Below are positions 17,416 through 26,386 of a stretch of 64,000 bases of DNA, piece by piece. The position numbers and the translations under genes were made by a program. The stretch's first letter is position 1; the number at the start of each line of letters is the position of its first letter. Source of the DNA: Hoeflea sp. (GTDB lineage Bacteria; Pseudomonadota; Alphaproteobacteria; Rhizobiales; Rhizobiaceae); the NCBI GenBank assembly GCA_020637795.1, contig JACKJT010000002.1, positions 186,001 to 250,000 on the forward strand. The letters are read 5' to 3'. Under the pieces are notes generated by a model, which worked only from the letters and a program-made list of their open reading frames with translations, did no database searches and was not told the DNA's origin.

Positions 17416-18810
17416 ATGCCGATTGATATCCTGATGCCTGCGCTGTCCCCGACCATGGAAGAGGGCACGCTGTCGAAATGGCTCAAGAACGAGGGTGACA
17501 GTGTCGCCGCCGGCGACGTGATCGCCGAAATCGAAACCGACAAGGCGACGATGGAAGTCGAAGCCGTCGACGAGGGCAAGATCGGCAAGATCGTCGTCCC
17601 CGCCGGCACCGAGAACGTCAAGGTCAACGCCGTCATAGCCGTGCTGCTGGAAGAAGGCGAAAGCGCCTCCGACATCGGATCGGGCAAGAAGGCCGAACCG
17701 GCGCCCGAGCCTGCGGCCGAAGCCCCGGCGGCGGCACCCGCGCAGGCCGCGCCTGTTCCTGCGGCCCCCAAGGCTCCCGTTGAAAACACCGCGGCCGCCG
17801 ACCCGGCGATCCCGGCCGGCACCGAAATGGTGTCGACCACCGTGCGCGAAGCACTGCGTGACGCCATGGCCGAGGAAATGCGCGCCAATGAGGATGTCTT
17901 CCTGATGGGCGAGGAGGTTGCCGAATACCAGGGCGCCTACAAGATCAGCCAAGGCCTGCTGCAGGAATTCGGCCCGCGCCGCGTCGTCGATACCCCGATC
18001 ACCGAGCACGGCTTCACCGGCATCGGCGTCGGTGCGGCGATGGCGGGTCTCCGTCCGATCGTCGAGTTCATGACCTTCAACTTCGCCATGCAGGCGATTG
18101 ACCAGATCATCAACTCCGCCGCCAAGACGCTCTACATGTCCGGCGGCCAGATGGGCGCGCCGATCGTCTTCCGCGGCGCCAACGGCGCGGCTGCCCGCGT
18201 CGGCGCCCAGCACTCGCAGTGCTACGCCGCCTGGTACAGCCATATTCCCGGCCTCAAGGTGGTGATGCCCTACTCGGCGGCCGACGCCAAAGGCCTGCTC
18301 AAGGCCGCCATCCGCGACCCGAATCCGGTGATCTTCCTTGAAAACGAGATCCTCTACGGTCACTCGTTCGATGTGCCGAAGCTCGATGATTTCGTCCTGC
18401 CGATCGGCAAGGCGCGCATCCACAAGCAGGGCACCGATGCCACCATCGTTTCCTTCGGCATCGGCATGAACTACGCGGTCAAGGCGGTCGAGGAGCTCTC
18501 CGGCATGGGCATCGATGTCGAACTGATCGACTTGCGCACCATCCGCCCGATGGATCTGCCGGCCGTCATCGAAAGTGTGAAGAAGACCGGCCGTCTGGTC
18601 ACCGTCGAGGAAGGCTATCCGCAATCCTCCGTCGGCACAGAGATTGCCACGCGCGTGCAGCAGCAGGCGTTCGACTATCTCGATGCGCCGATCATCACCA
18701 TTGCGGGCAAGGACGTTCCGATGCCCTACGCCGCGAACCTCGAGAAACTGGCGCTGCCGAACGTCTCGGAGATCGTCGAAGCGGTCAAAGCCGTCACCTA
18801 CACGGCCTAA
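17416..18810 (+). CDS. pdhB: Pyruvate dehydrogenase E1 component, beta subunit with N-terminal lipoyl domain
   Basis: Partner of PdhA. The 464-residue protein is ~130 residues longer than a plain E1beta because residues 1-78 form a lipoyl domain with the modified lysine in EIETDKATMEVEAV. An Ala/Pro-rich linker (about 95-130) leads to the E1beta transketolase-like domain (VREALRDAMAEEMRAN, FGPRRVVDTPITEHGFTG) and C-terminal transketolase domain. Such lipoyl-E1beta fusions are known in alphaproteobacteria. The lipoyl part is almost the same as that of PdhC, including a 35-base identical stretch. Confidence 0.98.
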   Translation: MPIDILMPALSPTMEEGTLSKWLKNEGDSVAAGDVIAEIETDKATMEVEAVDEGKIGKIVVPAGTENVKVNAVIAVLLEEGESASDIGSGKKAEPAPEPAAEAPAAAPAQAAPVPAAPKAPVENTAAADPAIPAGTEMVSTTVREALRDAMAEEMRANEDVFLMGEEVAEYQGAYKISQGLLQEFGPRRVVDTPITEHGFTGIGVGAAMAGLRPIVEFMTFNFAMQAIDQIINSAAKTLYMSGGQMGAPIVFRGANGAAARVGAQHSQCYAAWYSHIPGLKVVMPYSAADAKGLLKAAIRDPNPVIFLENEILYGHSFDVPKLDDFVLPIGKARIHKQGTDATIVSFGIGMNYAVKAVEELSGMGIDVELIDLRTIRPMDLPAVIESVKKTGRLVTVEEGYPQSSVGTEIATRVQQQAFDYLDAPIITIAGKDVPMPYAANLEKLALPNVSEIVEAVKAVTYTA

Positions 18811-18825
18811 CGGGAGGACTGTCAG

Positions 18826-20169
18826 ATGCCTATCAACATCACAATGCCCGCCCTGTCACCGACCATGGAAGAGGGCAACCTCGCCAAATGGCTGGTCAAG
18901 GAAGGTGACAAGGTCGGCCCCGGCGATGTGATCGCCGAGATCGAGACCGACAAGGCGACGATGGAAGTCGAAGCCGTCGATGAAGGCACGGTTGCCAGGA
19001 TCGTGGTTCCGGCCGGCACCGAGGGGGTCAAGGTCAATGCCCTGATCGCCATTCTCGCCGCCGACGGCGAAAGCCTCGAGGACGCCGCCAAGGGCGGCGG
19101 AGCCGCTCCGGCGCCCGCTACGGCTTCTGCTCCTGCTGAAGCGCCCAAGGCCGAGGCCGCCAAAGCCGAGCCTGCGCCGGCAGCGCCCGCAGCGTCTCCG
19201 GCGCCGGTCGCATCGTCGGGCGAGCGTACCTTCGCTTCGCCGCTGGCCCGCCGCATTGCAAAGGAAGCCGGCGTCGATGTCTCGGCGATTTCCGGCTCCG
19301 GCCCGCATGGCCGCGTCGTCAAGAAGGACGTCGAAGCGGCGATCGCGTCGGGCACCGGCAAGGCGCCTGCCGCAGCCGCGGCACCTCAGGCCGCTGCAGC
19401 ACCGGCTGCCCCCGCCGCAATGCCCAAGGGCATGTCGGACGACGCGGTGCTCAAGAACTTCGCCGAAGGCTCCTACGAACTCGTCAAGCACGACGGCATG
19501 CGCAAGACCATTGCGCGGCGCCTGCAGGAATCCAAGCAGACGATCCCGCATTTCTATGTGACGGTCGATTGCGAACTCGACGCGCTGCTCAAGCTGCGCT
19601 CCGAGCTCAACAAGGCGGCTCCGCTCAAGGACGACAAGCCGGTCTACAAGCTCTCGGTCAACGACATGGTGATCAAGGCCTTAGCGCTGGCATTGCGCGA
19701 CGTGCCCAACGCCAATGTCTCCTGGACCGACGAGAACATGGTGATGCACAAGCATTCCGATGTCGGCGTTGCCGTCTCCATTCCCGGCGGCCTGATCACC
19801 CCGATCATCCGCTCGGCCGAGTTCAAGACCCTGTCGGCGATCTCCAACGAGATGAAGGATCTCGGCAAGCGCGCCAAGGACCGCAAGCTCAAGCCCGAGG
19901 AATACCAGGGCGGCACCACCGCGGTGTCGAACATGGGCATGATGGGCGTCAAGGACTTCGCCGCCGTCGTCAACCCGCCGCATGCGACCATCCTCGCCGT
20001 CGGCGCGGGCGAACAGCGTGCCGTCGTCAAGGACGGCGCCCTGGCGATCGCCACGGTGATGAGCGTGACGCTCTCGACCGACCACCGTGCCGTCGACGGT
20101 GCGCTGGGGGCGGAATTGCTCGCCGCCTTCAAGGGCTACATCGAAAGCCCGATGGGGATGCTGGTCTGA
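18826..20169 (+). CDS. pdhC: Dihydrolipoamide acetyltransferase (E2 of pyruvate dehydrogenase)
   Basis: Core of the complex; moves acetyl groups from lipoamide to CoA. Over 447 residues: one lipoyl domain (1-80, lysine in ETDKATMEV), Ala/Pro linker, peripheral-subunit-binding domain (FASPLARRIAKEAGVDV ... GPHGRVVKKDV), a second linker, and the catalytic domain ending with the active-site DHRAVDGALG (His/Asp). One lipoyl domain here, with the second carried by PdhB. Start supported by GGGAGGA. Third gene of the pdh operon. Confidence 0.98.
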   Translation: MPINITMPALSPTMEEGNLAKWLVKEGDKVGPGDVIAEIETDKATMEVEAVDEGTVARIVVPAGTEGVKVNALIAILAADGESLEDAAKGGGAAPAPATASAPAEAPKAEAAKAEPAPAAPAASPAPVASSGERTFASPLARRIAKEAGVDVSAISGSGPHGRVVKKDVEAAIASGTGKAPAAAAAPQAAAAPAAPAAMPKGMSDDAVLKNFAEGSYELVKHDGMRKTIARRLQESKQTIPHFYVTVDCELDALLKLRSELNKAAPLKDDKPVYKLSVNDMVIKALALALRDVPNANVSWTDENMVMHKHSDVGVAVSIPGGLITPIIRSAEFKTLSAISNEMKDLGKRAKDRKLKPEEYQGGTTAVSNMGMMGVKDFAAVVNPPHATILAVGAGEQRAVVKDGALAIATVMSVTLSTDHRAVDGALGAELLAAFKGYIESPMGMLV

Positions 20170-20203
20170 GAGAAACAGCGATTGACACTGGAGGACGCAT
20201 AAA

Positions 20204-20758
20204 ATGGCTGATCATGGTGTGAACGAGAGTTTCGGCAGGACCTGGACCTGGATGGCGGTGCTGGCGGTGATCTGCATCATCGGCGGCCTGATGGCGCTGT
20301 TCAATCCCTTCGGCGCCACCATCTTCGCCGTCACCCTGGCGGGCTGGATCTTCCTGATCCAGGGCGTTTTGCAGGTGCTGCACGCGTTCCGGATCCGCGA
20401 CTGGTCGGGTTTCATCTGGTCGCTGGGCCTGGGCGTGCTGTCGCTGATCGTCGGCATTGTTCTGGTGGCCGATCCGCTGGCGGGTAGCATCTCGCTCACT
20501 CTGCTTGTCGCCGTGCTGTTTCTGATCACCGGGATCGCCAAGACCATGTTCGCCTTCGCGCTCAAGCCGCTCGGCGGCTGGGGCTGGGTGCTGCTGTCGG
20601 GCCTCGTCTCGCTGTTGCTTGGCGTGTTGATCCTGACCAATTTCCCCGCCGCCGCGGCGACCATCCTGGGGCTGCTGCTCGGTGTTGAGCTGGTCTCCAA
20701 CGGCGTGCTGTTCCTGTTCGTGGCGCTGGGTCTGCGAAAGCTGGGTGAAATGCGGTGA
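20204..20758 (+). CDS. HdeD/DUF308 family membrane protein
   Basis: A 184-residue protein with six hydrophobic helices in three pairs, the repeat pattern of HdeD-like DUF308 proteins (WMAVLAVICIIGGLMALFNP; FIWSLGLGVLSLIVGIVLV; WVLLSGLVSLLLGVLILTNFP). The E. coli member is linked to acid stress; function here is not shown. GGAGG stands before the start. It follows pdhC by 34 bp and is probably in the same message. Confidence 0.85.
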   Translation: MADHGVNESFGRTWTWMAVLAVICIIGGLMALFNPFGATIFAVTLAGWIFLIQGVLQVLHAFRIRDWSGFIWSLGLGVLSLIVGIVLVADPLAGSISLTLLVAVLFLITGIAKTMFAFALKPLGGWGWVLLSGLVSLLLGVLILTNFPAAAATILGLLLGVELVSNGVLFLFVALGLRKLGEMR

Positions 20759-20765
20759 GCGGCAT

Positions 20766-21404
20766 ATGAAAACCGTCCTCTGCTACGGCGACAGTCTCAC
20801 CTGGGGCTATGACCCGGAAAGCCGATCGCGGCATGCGCTCGAGGACCGCTGGCCGTCTGCGCTGGCGGCATCTCTCGGCGAGGGCGTGCATGTGGTGGCC
20901 GACGGTCTCAATGGCCGCACCACCGCATTCGACGATTTCACCGGCGATTGCGACCGCAATGCCACGAAGACGCTGCCGACTGCGCTGCATGCCCATGCAC
21001 CGCTCGATCTGGTGGTGATCATGCTCGGTTCCAACGACATGAAGCCGGCGGTCGCGGGCACGGCCCATGCGGCCTCCAAGGGCCTGCGCCGCCTGGTACA
21101 ACTGGTCCGGCTGCACAACTGGCCGGTCGAGCAGGATGTGCCGCAGATCCTCGTCGTGGCGCCGCCGCCGCTTGTGGAAACCGCCGACCCGGATTTCGCC
21201 GCGATGTTCGAGGGCGGCGTCGAGCAGTCGGCCATGCTCGCCTCGTTCTACGCCGATCTGGCAGACGAGATGGGGGCCGGTTTCTTCGATGCGGGGTCGG
21301 TAGCCGAATGCTCGGCAATCGACGGGGTTCATCTCGACGCAAGGAACACCCGCGCCATCGGCCGCGGACTGTCGCCGGTGGCGCGGTTGCTGCTGGGACA
21401 CTGA
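20766..21404 (+). CDS. SGNH/GDSL-type hydrolase
   Basis: A 212-residue esterase-like enzyme. Block I is CYGDSLTWGYDP with nucleophile Ser10; block II is VADGLNGRTT; block III is MLGSNDMK with the oxyanion Asn; and the catalytic Asp/His pair is in IDGVHLD. These blocks resemble arylesterase-like SGNH proteins. No signal peptide, so cytosolic. It starts 7 bp after the DUF308 gene and lies in the stretch between pdhC and lpdA. Natural substrate unknown. Confidence 0.88.
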   Translation: MKTVLCYGDSLTWGYDPESRSRHALEDRWPSALAASLGEGVHVVADGLNGRTTAFDDFTGDCDRNATKTLPTALHAHAPLDLVVIMLGSNDMKPAVAGTAHAASKGLRRLVQLVRLHNWPVEQDVPQILVVAPPPLVETADPDFAAMFEGGVEQSAMLASFYADLADEMGAGFFDAGSVAECSAIDGVHLDARNTRAIGRGLSPVARLLLGH

Positions 21405-21491
21405 ATTTGGAGCAATTGACCAAGGTCAAGGAGAACAATGGCTTCGGGCGGATAGAGTGCAGTCATCACCAAACCAACGAGGAGATGATTG

Positions 21492-21728
21492 ATGTCGCAT
21501 ACGCCCCACGAACTGGCGGAGGAATTTCCCGAACACGTCGCGAAGATGCATGAGTTGAAACAGAGCGATGCCCATTTCGCCAAACTCTTCGATGCGTATC
21601 ACGACATCAACCGGGCCGTTCACCGCGCCGAAACCAATGTCGAGCCGACGGACGATTTCAACATGGAATCGATGCGCAAGGAGCGCCTGAAGCTCAAGGA
21701 CGAAATCTACGGGATGCTGGCGGGATAA
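21492..21728 (+). CDS. YdcH family protein (DUF465)
   Basis: A 78-residue helical protein, MSHTPHELAEEFPEH ... KMHELKQSDAHFAKLFDAY, the typical DUF465/YdcH two-helix coiled coil, ending LKLKDEIYGML. ATG 21492 is preferred over the TTG at 21489 because GGAG at 21481-21484 is well spaced. Function unknown. It lies between the SGNH and GNAT genes upstream of lpdA. Confidence 0.87.
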   Translation: MSHTPHELAEEFPEHVAKMHELKQSDAHFAKLFDAYHDINRAVHRAETNVEPTDDFNMESMRKERLKLKDEIYGMLAG

Positions 21729-21788
21729 ACCGCTTCCGGCCTGCTCCCGCCACTCCGGCTTGAAGACCGGACATGACAGGAGCAGGCC

Positions 21789-22385
21789 TTGCATATTCGC
21801 CCGGCAACACGTGCTGACAGTGCAGATATCGTCATTCTCGATGACATTGCGTCATCGGGACTGGCGTCGCATGTGCTGCAAGTGGGTGTCCGTGAAGGCA
21901 AATATGACCGGCCCTTGGAATTCGGCCGCGACGGTTACGCCTTCATCGACGGGCTGTACTCCTGGAAGAATGTCCTGATTGCCGAGACCGAGGACGGCAT
22001 TGCCGGCATGTCGCTGTCGTTCGACCAGACCGGCGGCCCCGGCGACAAGGGCTTGCCCGATCCGGTGCTTGACCCGCTCGAGGCGCTAAAGGCGCAGGCC
22101 GTCGGAACCCGGATGATCGACAGCGTTGCCGTCTATACCCGCTTCCGCGGCCAGGGCATCGGTCGCGCGCTGGTCGAAGCCGAACTCGCCCGCGCAACCG
22201 GCCCGTCCTCGATCATCACCGATGACGCCAATGCCCGCGCGCTTACACTTTACCAGAGCCTCGGCTTTGGGGAGCAGGCCCGCGCGCCGTTCATCGCCTT
22301 TTCCGACAACCACGCCGCCACGCACTGGGTACTTCTGACGCGCCCGGCGAGAAACCCGCGCGGCGCACCGGCATCCGCCCAATGA
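21789..22385 (+). CDS. GNAT family N-acetyltransferase
   Basis: A 198-residue acetyltransferase. The acetyl-CoA motif A is SVAVYTRFRGQGIGRALVEA, followed by the C-terminal ARALTLYQSLGF typical of the fold. The start is a TTG at 21789, with an AGGAG ribosome site just before, giving MHIRPATRADSADI as N-terminus. The acceptor is unknown. It lies 12 bp upstream of lpdA on the same strand. Confidence 0.87.
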   Translation: MHIRPATRADSADIVILDDIASSGLASHVLQVGVREGKYDRPLEFGRDGYAFIDGLYSWKNVLIAETEDGIAGMSLSFDQTGGPGDKGLPDPVLDPLEALKAQAVGTRMIDSVAVYTRFRGQGIGRALVEAELARATGPSSIITDDANARALTLYQSLGFGEQARAPFIAFSDNHAATHWVLLTRPARNPRGAPASAQ

Positions 22386-22397
22386 GGAGACTGTTCC

Positions 22398-23843
22398 ATG
22401 GCCAATAATTACGACGTGATCATCATCGGCTCGGGCCCCGGCGGCTATATCGCGGCCATCCGCGCTGCCCAGCTCGGTCTCAAGACCGCCGTGGTCGAGC
22501 GCGAGCACCTGGCCGGCATCTGCTCCAACTGGGGCTGCATCCCGACGAAAGCGCTGCTGCGCTCGGCCGAAGTGCTGCACCTCTCCGAACACGCCAAGAA
22601 TTACGGCCTCAAGCTCGAAGGCACGGTGACGCCGGATCTTCAGGCGATCGTCAAGCGCTCGCGCGGCATCGCCGAGCGGATGAACGGCGGCGTCGGCTTC
22701 CTGATGAAGAAGAACAAGGTCGACGTGATCTGGGGCGAGGCCAAGCTCACCAAGCCCGGCGAGATCGTCGTTGCCAAGACCACCAAGAAGATCGTTGAGC
22801 CGCAGGCGCCGTTGCCCAAGAACACGCTGGGCGAGGGCACCTACACCGCCAAGCACATCATCGTCGCCACCGGCGCCCGTCCCCGGGCGCTGCCAGGCAT
22901 CGAGCCCGATGGCAAGCTGATCTGGACCTATTTCGAGGCGATGAAACCCGAGAAGATGCCGAAATCGCTGCTGGTCATGGGCTCCGGCGCCATCGGCATC
23001 GAGTTCGCCTCCTTCTACCGCACCATGGGCGTCGACGTGACCGTGGTCGAGGTGATGAAGACCGTGATGCCGGTCGAGGACGCGGAAATCTCTGCCTTCG
23101 CCAAGAAGCAGTTCGACAAGCAGGGCATGAAGATCCTGCTCGAGGCAAAGGTCACCAAGGTCGAGAAAGGCGCTGATTCGATCACCGCCCATGTCGAGCT
23201 GAAAGACGGCAAGGTCGAGAAGATCACCGCCGACCGGATGATTTCCGCCGTCGGCGTGCAGGGCAACATCGAGAACATCGGTCTGGAAGCGCTCGGCGTG
23301 AAGACCGACCGCGGCTGCATCGTCATCGACGGCTACGGCAAGACCAACGTTCCCGGCATCTACGCCATCGGCGATGTCGCCGGCCCGCCGATGCTGGCGC
23401 ACAAGGCCGAGCACGAAGCCGTCATTTGCGTTGAGAAGATCGCCGGCCTGCCCAATGTCCATCCGATGGACAAGCTCAAGATCCCCGGCTGCACCTATTG
23501 CAACCCGCAGGTCGCCTCCGTCGGCCTGACCGAGGCGAAGGCCAAGGAGCAGGGTCGCGACATCCGCGTCGGCCGTTTCCCCTTCGTCGCCAACGGCAAG
23601 GCGATTGCGCTCGGCGAGGATCAGGGCATGGTCAAGACCATCTTCGACAAGAAGACCGGTGAACTCCTGGGCGCGCATCTGGTCGGCGCCGAAGTCACCG
23701 AGCTGATCCAGGGCTTTGTCGTCGCCATGAACCTCGAGACCACCGAGGAAGACCTGATGCACACCATCTTCCCGCACCCGACGATCTCGGAGACGCTGAA
23801 GGAAAGCGTGCTCGACGCCTACGGGCGGGCATTGAACGCGTGA
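22398..23843 (+). CDS. lpdA: Dihydrolipoamide dehydrogenase (E3)
   Basis: Reoxidises dihydrolipoamide of the E2 arms and reduces NAD+. The 481 residues show the FAD-binding DVIIIGSGPGGYIAA, redox-active Cys42 and Cys47 in GICSNWGCIPTKAL, the NAD-binding LLVMGSGAIGIEFASFY, the second FAD motif GIYAIGDVAG and the dimer-interface HPTISETLKE that carries the catalytic His/Glu. It is the E3 of the pdh cluster, separated from pdhC by four small genes. Start supported by GAGGAGA. Confidence 0.98.
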   Translation: MANNYDVIIIGSGPGGYIAAIRAAQLGLKTAVVEREHLAGICSNWGCIPTKALLRSAEVLHLSEHAKNYGLKLEGTVTPDLQAIVKRSRGIAERMNGGVGFLMKKNKVDVIWGEAKLTKPGEIVVAKTTKKIVEPQAPLPKNTLGEGTYTAKHIIVATGARPRALPGIEPDGKLIWTYFEAMKPEKMPKSLLVMGSGAIGIEFASFYRTMGVDVTVVEVMKTVMPVEDAEISAFAKKQFDKQGMKILLEAKVTKVEKGADSITAHVELKDGKVEKITADRMISAVGVQGNIENIGLEALGVKTDRGCIVIDGYGKTNVPGIYAIGDVAGPPMLAHKAEHEAVICVEKIAGLPNVHPMDKLKIPGCTYCNPQVASVGLTEAKAKEQGRDIRVGRFPFVANGKAIALGEDQGMVKTIFDKKTGELLGAHLVGAEVTELIQGFVVAMNLETTEEDLMHTIFPHPTISETLKESVLDAYGRALNA

Positions 23844-24094
23844 CCGGCGCGCGCCGGCTGCCCAGGGTTGTCGCGGTGCCGGTGATCGGCGGCGCCGGAC
23901 TGGGCGCTCTCGCCGGGTTTGCGGCCATTCGCGGCCGCGGCGCGGTCGAGTTCGGGACGCTTCACCTTGAAGGACTGGCGGGAATCGCGGCTGTATCGCT
24001 CATCCTGGCATTGATGGGGCTGCTGCTCGGTCTTACATTCTGGTTGATCATGCGTGCGCTTGCCGCCGCGGCAAAGGGAGACAGACGACGATGA
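23840..24094 (+). CDS. Small membrane protein, unknown
   Basis: An 84-residue protein with two hydrophobic stretches (VVAVPVIGGAGLGALAGFAA and GIAAVSLILALMGLLLGLTF) and a basic C-terminus. It starts with a GTG that overlaps the lpdA stop (GTGA) and its own stop overlaps the next gene (ATGA-type), so it is translationally coupled on both sides. No family recognised. Confidence 0.65.
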   Translation: MTGARRLPRVVAVPVIGGAGLGALAGFAAIRGRGAVEFGTLHLEGLAGIAAVSLILALMGLLLGLTFWLIMRALAAAAKGDRRR

Positions 24095-24369
24095 TGGGAC
24101 AACAGATGGGGTTCGTGGCGATGCCGGGGCTCGGGTTCTTCGGTCTGCTGCTGGTCGGCCTGATCGCCGGTTACGTCGCCGAGCGCGCCATGAACCGCGA
24201 CCACGGCCTGTTCACCAACATTCTGGTCGGTATCGCCGGTTCCTTCGTCGGCGGTGCGCTCGCCGGCGTGCTCAACATCAACTATTACGGTTTCGCCGGA
24301 AACCTGGTCGTCGCCATCATCGGCGCGCTCCTGATCCTCTGGGTCTTCGGACGCTCGAAACGCGGCTGA
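24091..24369 (+). CDS. GlsB/YeaQ/YmgE family small membrane protein
   Basis: A 92-residue protein of the family once called transglycosylase-associated proteins. Three helices: GLLLVGLIAGYVAERAM, ILVGIAGSFVGGALAGVL and LVVAIIGALLILWVFG, with the Gly-rich spacing typical of the family. Members are often stress-induced; exact role unknown. It overlaps the preceding gene by 4 bp and lies 28 bp before lipA. Confidence 0.85.
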   Translation: MMGQQMGFVAMPGLGFFGLLLVGLIAGYVAERAMNRDHGLFTNILVGIAGSFVGGALAGVLNINYYGFAGNLVVAIIGALLILWVFGRSKRG

Positions 24370-24397
24370 ACCATCAACGCTTGCAAAGGACCGCATC

Positions 24398-25375
24398 ATG
24401 GTCACCATCCTCGACGCCACAACCCCGGTCGCAAAGCGCGTGCGGCATCCGGAAAAGCAGAACCGGCCCGACACCGAGGTCAAGCGCAAGCCGGAGTGGA
24501 TCCGCGTCAAGGCGCCGACCTCGAAGGGCTACCAGGAAACCCGCTCGATCGTGAAGGACAACAACCTCGTCACCGTCTGCGAGGAGGCCGGTTGCCCCAA
24601 TATCGGCGAATGCTGGGACAAGAAGCACGCCACCTTCATGATCATGGGCGAGATCTGCACCCGCGCCTGCGCCTTCTGCAATGTCATTACCGGCAAGCCC
24701 AATGCGCTCGACACGGCCGAGCCGGAAAATGTCGCCAATGCCGTCAAGCAGATGGGGTTGCAGCACGTGGTCATCACCTCGGTCGACCGCGACGATCTCG
24801 ACGATGGCGGCGCCGAGCATTTCGAGAAGGTGATCTTCGCCATCCGCGCCGCATCGCCTCAGACGACAATCGAGATCCTGACCCCGGACTTCCTGCGCAA
24901 GCCCGGCGCACTCGAACGTGTGGTCGCCGCCAAGCCCGACGTCTTCAACCACAATCTCGAAACCGTGCCGGGCAATTATCTCACCGTCCGCCCCGGCGCG
25001 CGCTATTTCCACTCGCTTCGGCTGTTGCAGCGGGTCAAGGAACTCGATCCGACCATGTTCACCAAGTCGGGCATCATGGTGGGCCTGGGCGAGGAGCGCA
25101 ACGAAGTGCTGCAGCTGATGGACGACCTGCGCTCGGCCGACGTCGACTTCATGACCATCGGCCAGTATCTGCAGCCGACCCGCAAGCACCACGAGGTGAT
25201 GAGCTACGTCACCCCCGACGAGTTCAAGAGCTACGAGAAGATCGCCTACACCAAGGGCTTCCTGATGGTCTCGTCGAGCCCGCTGACCCGCTCCTCCCAC
25301 CACGCCGGCGACGATTTTGCACGGCTGAAGGCCAACCGGGAGGCGAAGCTGGCTGGGGCAGAGGTGGCCCTGTAG
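24398..25375 (+). CDS. lipA: Lipoyl synthase
   Basis: Radical-SAM enzyme that inserts two sulfurs into octanoyl groups on lipoyl domains, here those of PdhB and PdhC encoded upstream. All motifs are visible in 325 residues: the auxiliary cluster CEEAGCPNIGECW, the radical-SAM CTRACAFC, and the C-terminal RSSHHAG whose serine binds the auxiliary cluster. Its place directly after the pdh/lpd genes fits its role. Confidence 0.98.
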   Translation: MVTILDATTPVAKRVRHPEKQNRPDTEVKRKPEWIRVKAPTSKGYQETRSIVKDNNLVTVCEEAGCPNIGECWDKKHATFMIMGEICTRACAFCNVITGKPNALDTAEPENVANAVKQMGLQHVVITSVDRDDLDDGGAEHFEKVIFAIRAASPQTTIEILTPDFLRKPGALERVVAAKPDVFNHNLETVPGNYLTVRPGARYFHSLRLLQRVKELDPTMFTKSGIMVGLGEERNEVLQLMDDLRSADVDFMTIGQYLQPTRKHHEVMSYVTPDEFKSYEKIAYTKGFLMVSSSPLTRSSHHAGDDFARLKANREAKLAGAEVAL

Positions 25376-25379
25376 CGTC

Positions 25380-25841
25380 GTGCCAACCTACAAGACCACT
25401 CGCCCGGTCCCTCATTCGCCGCGCCAGATGTTTGATCTGGTGGCCGATGTCGAGCGTTATCCGGAGTTCCTGCCGCTGTGCGAGGCACTCACGGTGCGCT
25501 CGCGCAAGGAGCGGGACGGCAAGACGCTGCTGATCGCCGACATGACGGTGGGCTACAAGGCTATCCGCGAGACGTTCACCAGCCAGGTGCTGCTCAAGGC
25601 GGAGGAACTGGCGATCGACGTCAAGTATCTCGACGGCCCGTTCAAGTACCTGACCAACGAATGGCGCTTCGAGCCGCGCGCGGGTGGCGGCTGCGAGGTC
25701 TGCTTCTTCATCGACTACGAGTTCAAGAGCAGGATGCTGGGCGCGCTGATGGGATCGATGTTCGACCGCGCTTTCCGCATGTTCGCCGAGGCGTTCGAAA
25801 AGCGCGCCCGCGAGATCTACGGCGAACCGGGCGTTTCCTGA
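25380..25841 (+). CDS. Coq10/RatA-type START-domain protein
   Basis: A 153-residue helix-grip protein of the polyketide cyclase/dehydrase family. The N-terminal SPRQMFDLVADVERYPEFLPL and the C-terminal LGALMGSMFDRAFRMFAEAFEKRA are typical of Coq10, which binds ubiquinone for respiration, and of RatA; sequence alone does not separate them, and in alphaproteobacteria the Coq10-like role is likelier. It starts with GTG 4 bp after lipA. Its last 25 bp overlap the convergent pncC gene. Confidence 0.88.
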   Translation: MPTYKTTRPVPHSPRQMFDLVADVERYPEFLPLCEALTVRSRKERDGKTLLIADMTVGYKAIRETFTSQVLLKAEELAIDVKYLDGPFKYLTNEWRFEPRAGGGCEVCFFIDYEFKSRMLGALMGSMFDRAFRMFAEAFEKRAREIYGEPGVS

Positions 25842-26386
25842 GGCTGTGATCCGAGCGCCGCGCGGCCAATGAGCGCTTCCAGCGCCGTCCGCACGGTGGC
25901 GGCACGGATCAGGTCGCGGCTCCAGGCCGGATCCCAGCGCAGTTCCACTGCGCTTGTGAGGTCGCCCGGGCCGGATAGCCCCATCCAAACCAGGCCGACG
26001 GGTTTGTGCGGCGAACCGCCGCCGGGGCCGGCAACCCCGGTGACAGAGACCGCGAAATCGGCCTTCGAGCGCCGTCGGGCGCCCAGCACCATCTCGGTCG
26101 CGACCTGCGCCGAGACCGCGCCGAAGGCTGCGAGTGTTGCCTCGCGAACGCCGAGCATGTCCTGCTTGGCCTCGTTCGAGTAGGTGACGAAGCCGCGGTC
26201 GAACACGGTGGAAGACCCGGCAATATCGGTGATCGCGCCGGCAATCAGCCCGCCGGTGCAGGATTCGGCCGTCGCCACCATCGCGCCGAGGGCAGGAAAC
26301 GTCTCGACGATCTGCTGCGCCAGCCGCCGGCAATCCGCGCGCATCGCCTCCAGCGAAGGCGCCTCGCTTTGCGGTTCGCCGCTCAT
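25817..26386 (-). CDS. pncC: CinA C-terminal-type nicotinamide-nucleotide amidohydrolase
   Basis: Probably deamidates NMN to nicotinate mononucleotide in NAD recycling. The 189 residues match the stand-alone CinA C-terminal domain: VATAESCTGGLIAGAITDIAG with the catalytic Ser/Cys region, then FVTYSNEAKQDMLGV and AVSVTGVAGPGGGS. No N-terminal molybdopterin-binding-like domain is present. The start at 26386 overlaps the ispF stop by 4 bp, so translation is coupled. Confidence 0.92.
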   Translation of the reverse strand: MSGEPQSEAPSLEAMRADCRRLAQQIVETFPALGAMVATAESCTGGLIAGAITDIAGSSTVFDRGFVTYSNEAKQDMLGVREATLAAFGAVSAQVATEMVLGARRRSKADFAVSVTGVAGPGGGSPHKPVGLVWMGLSGPGDLTSAVELRWDPAWSRDLIRAATVRTALEALIGRAALGSQPQETPGSP

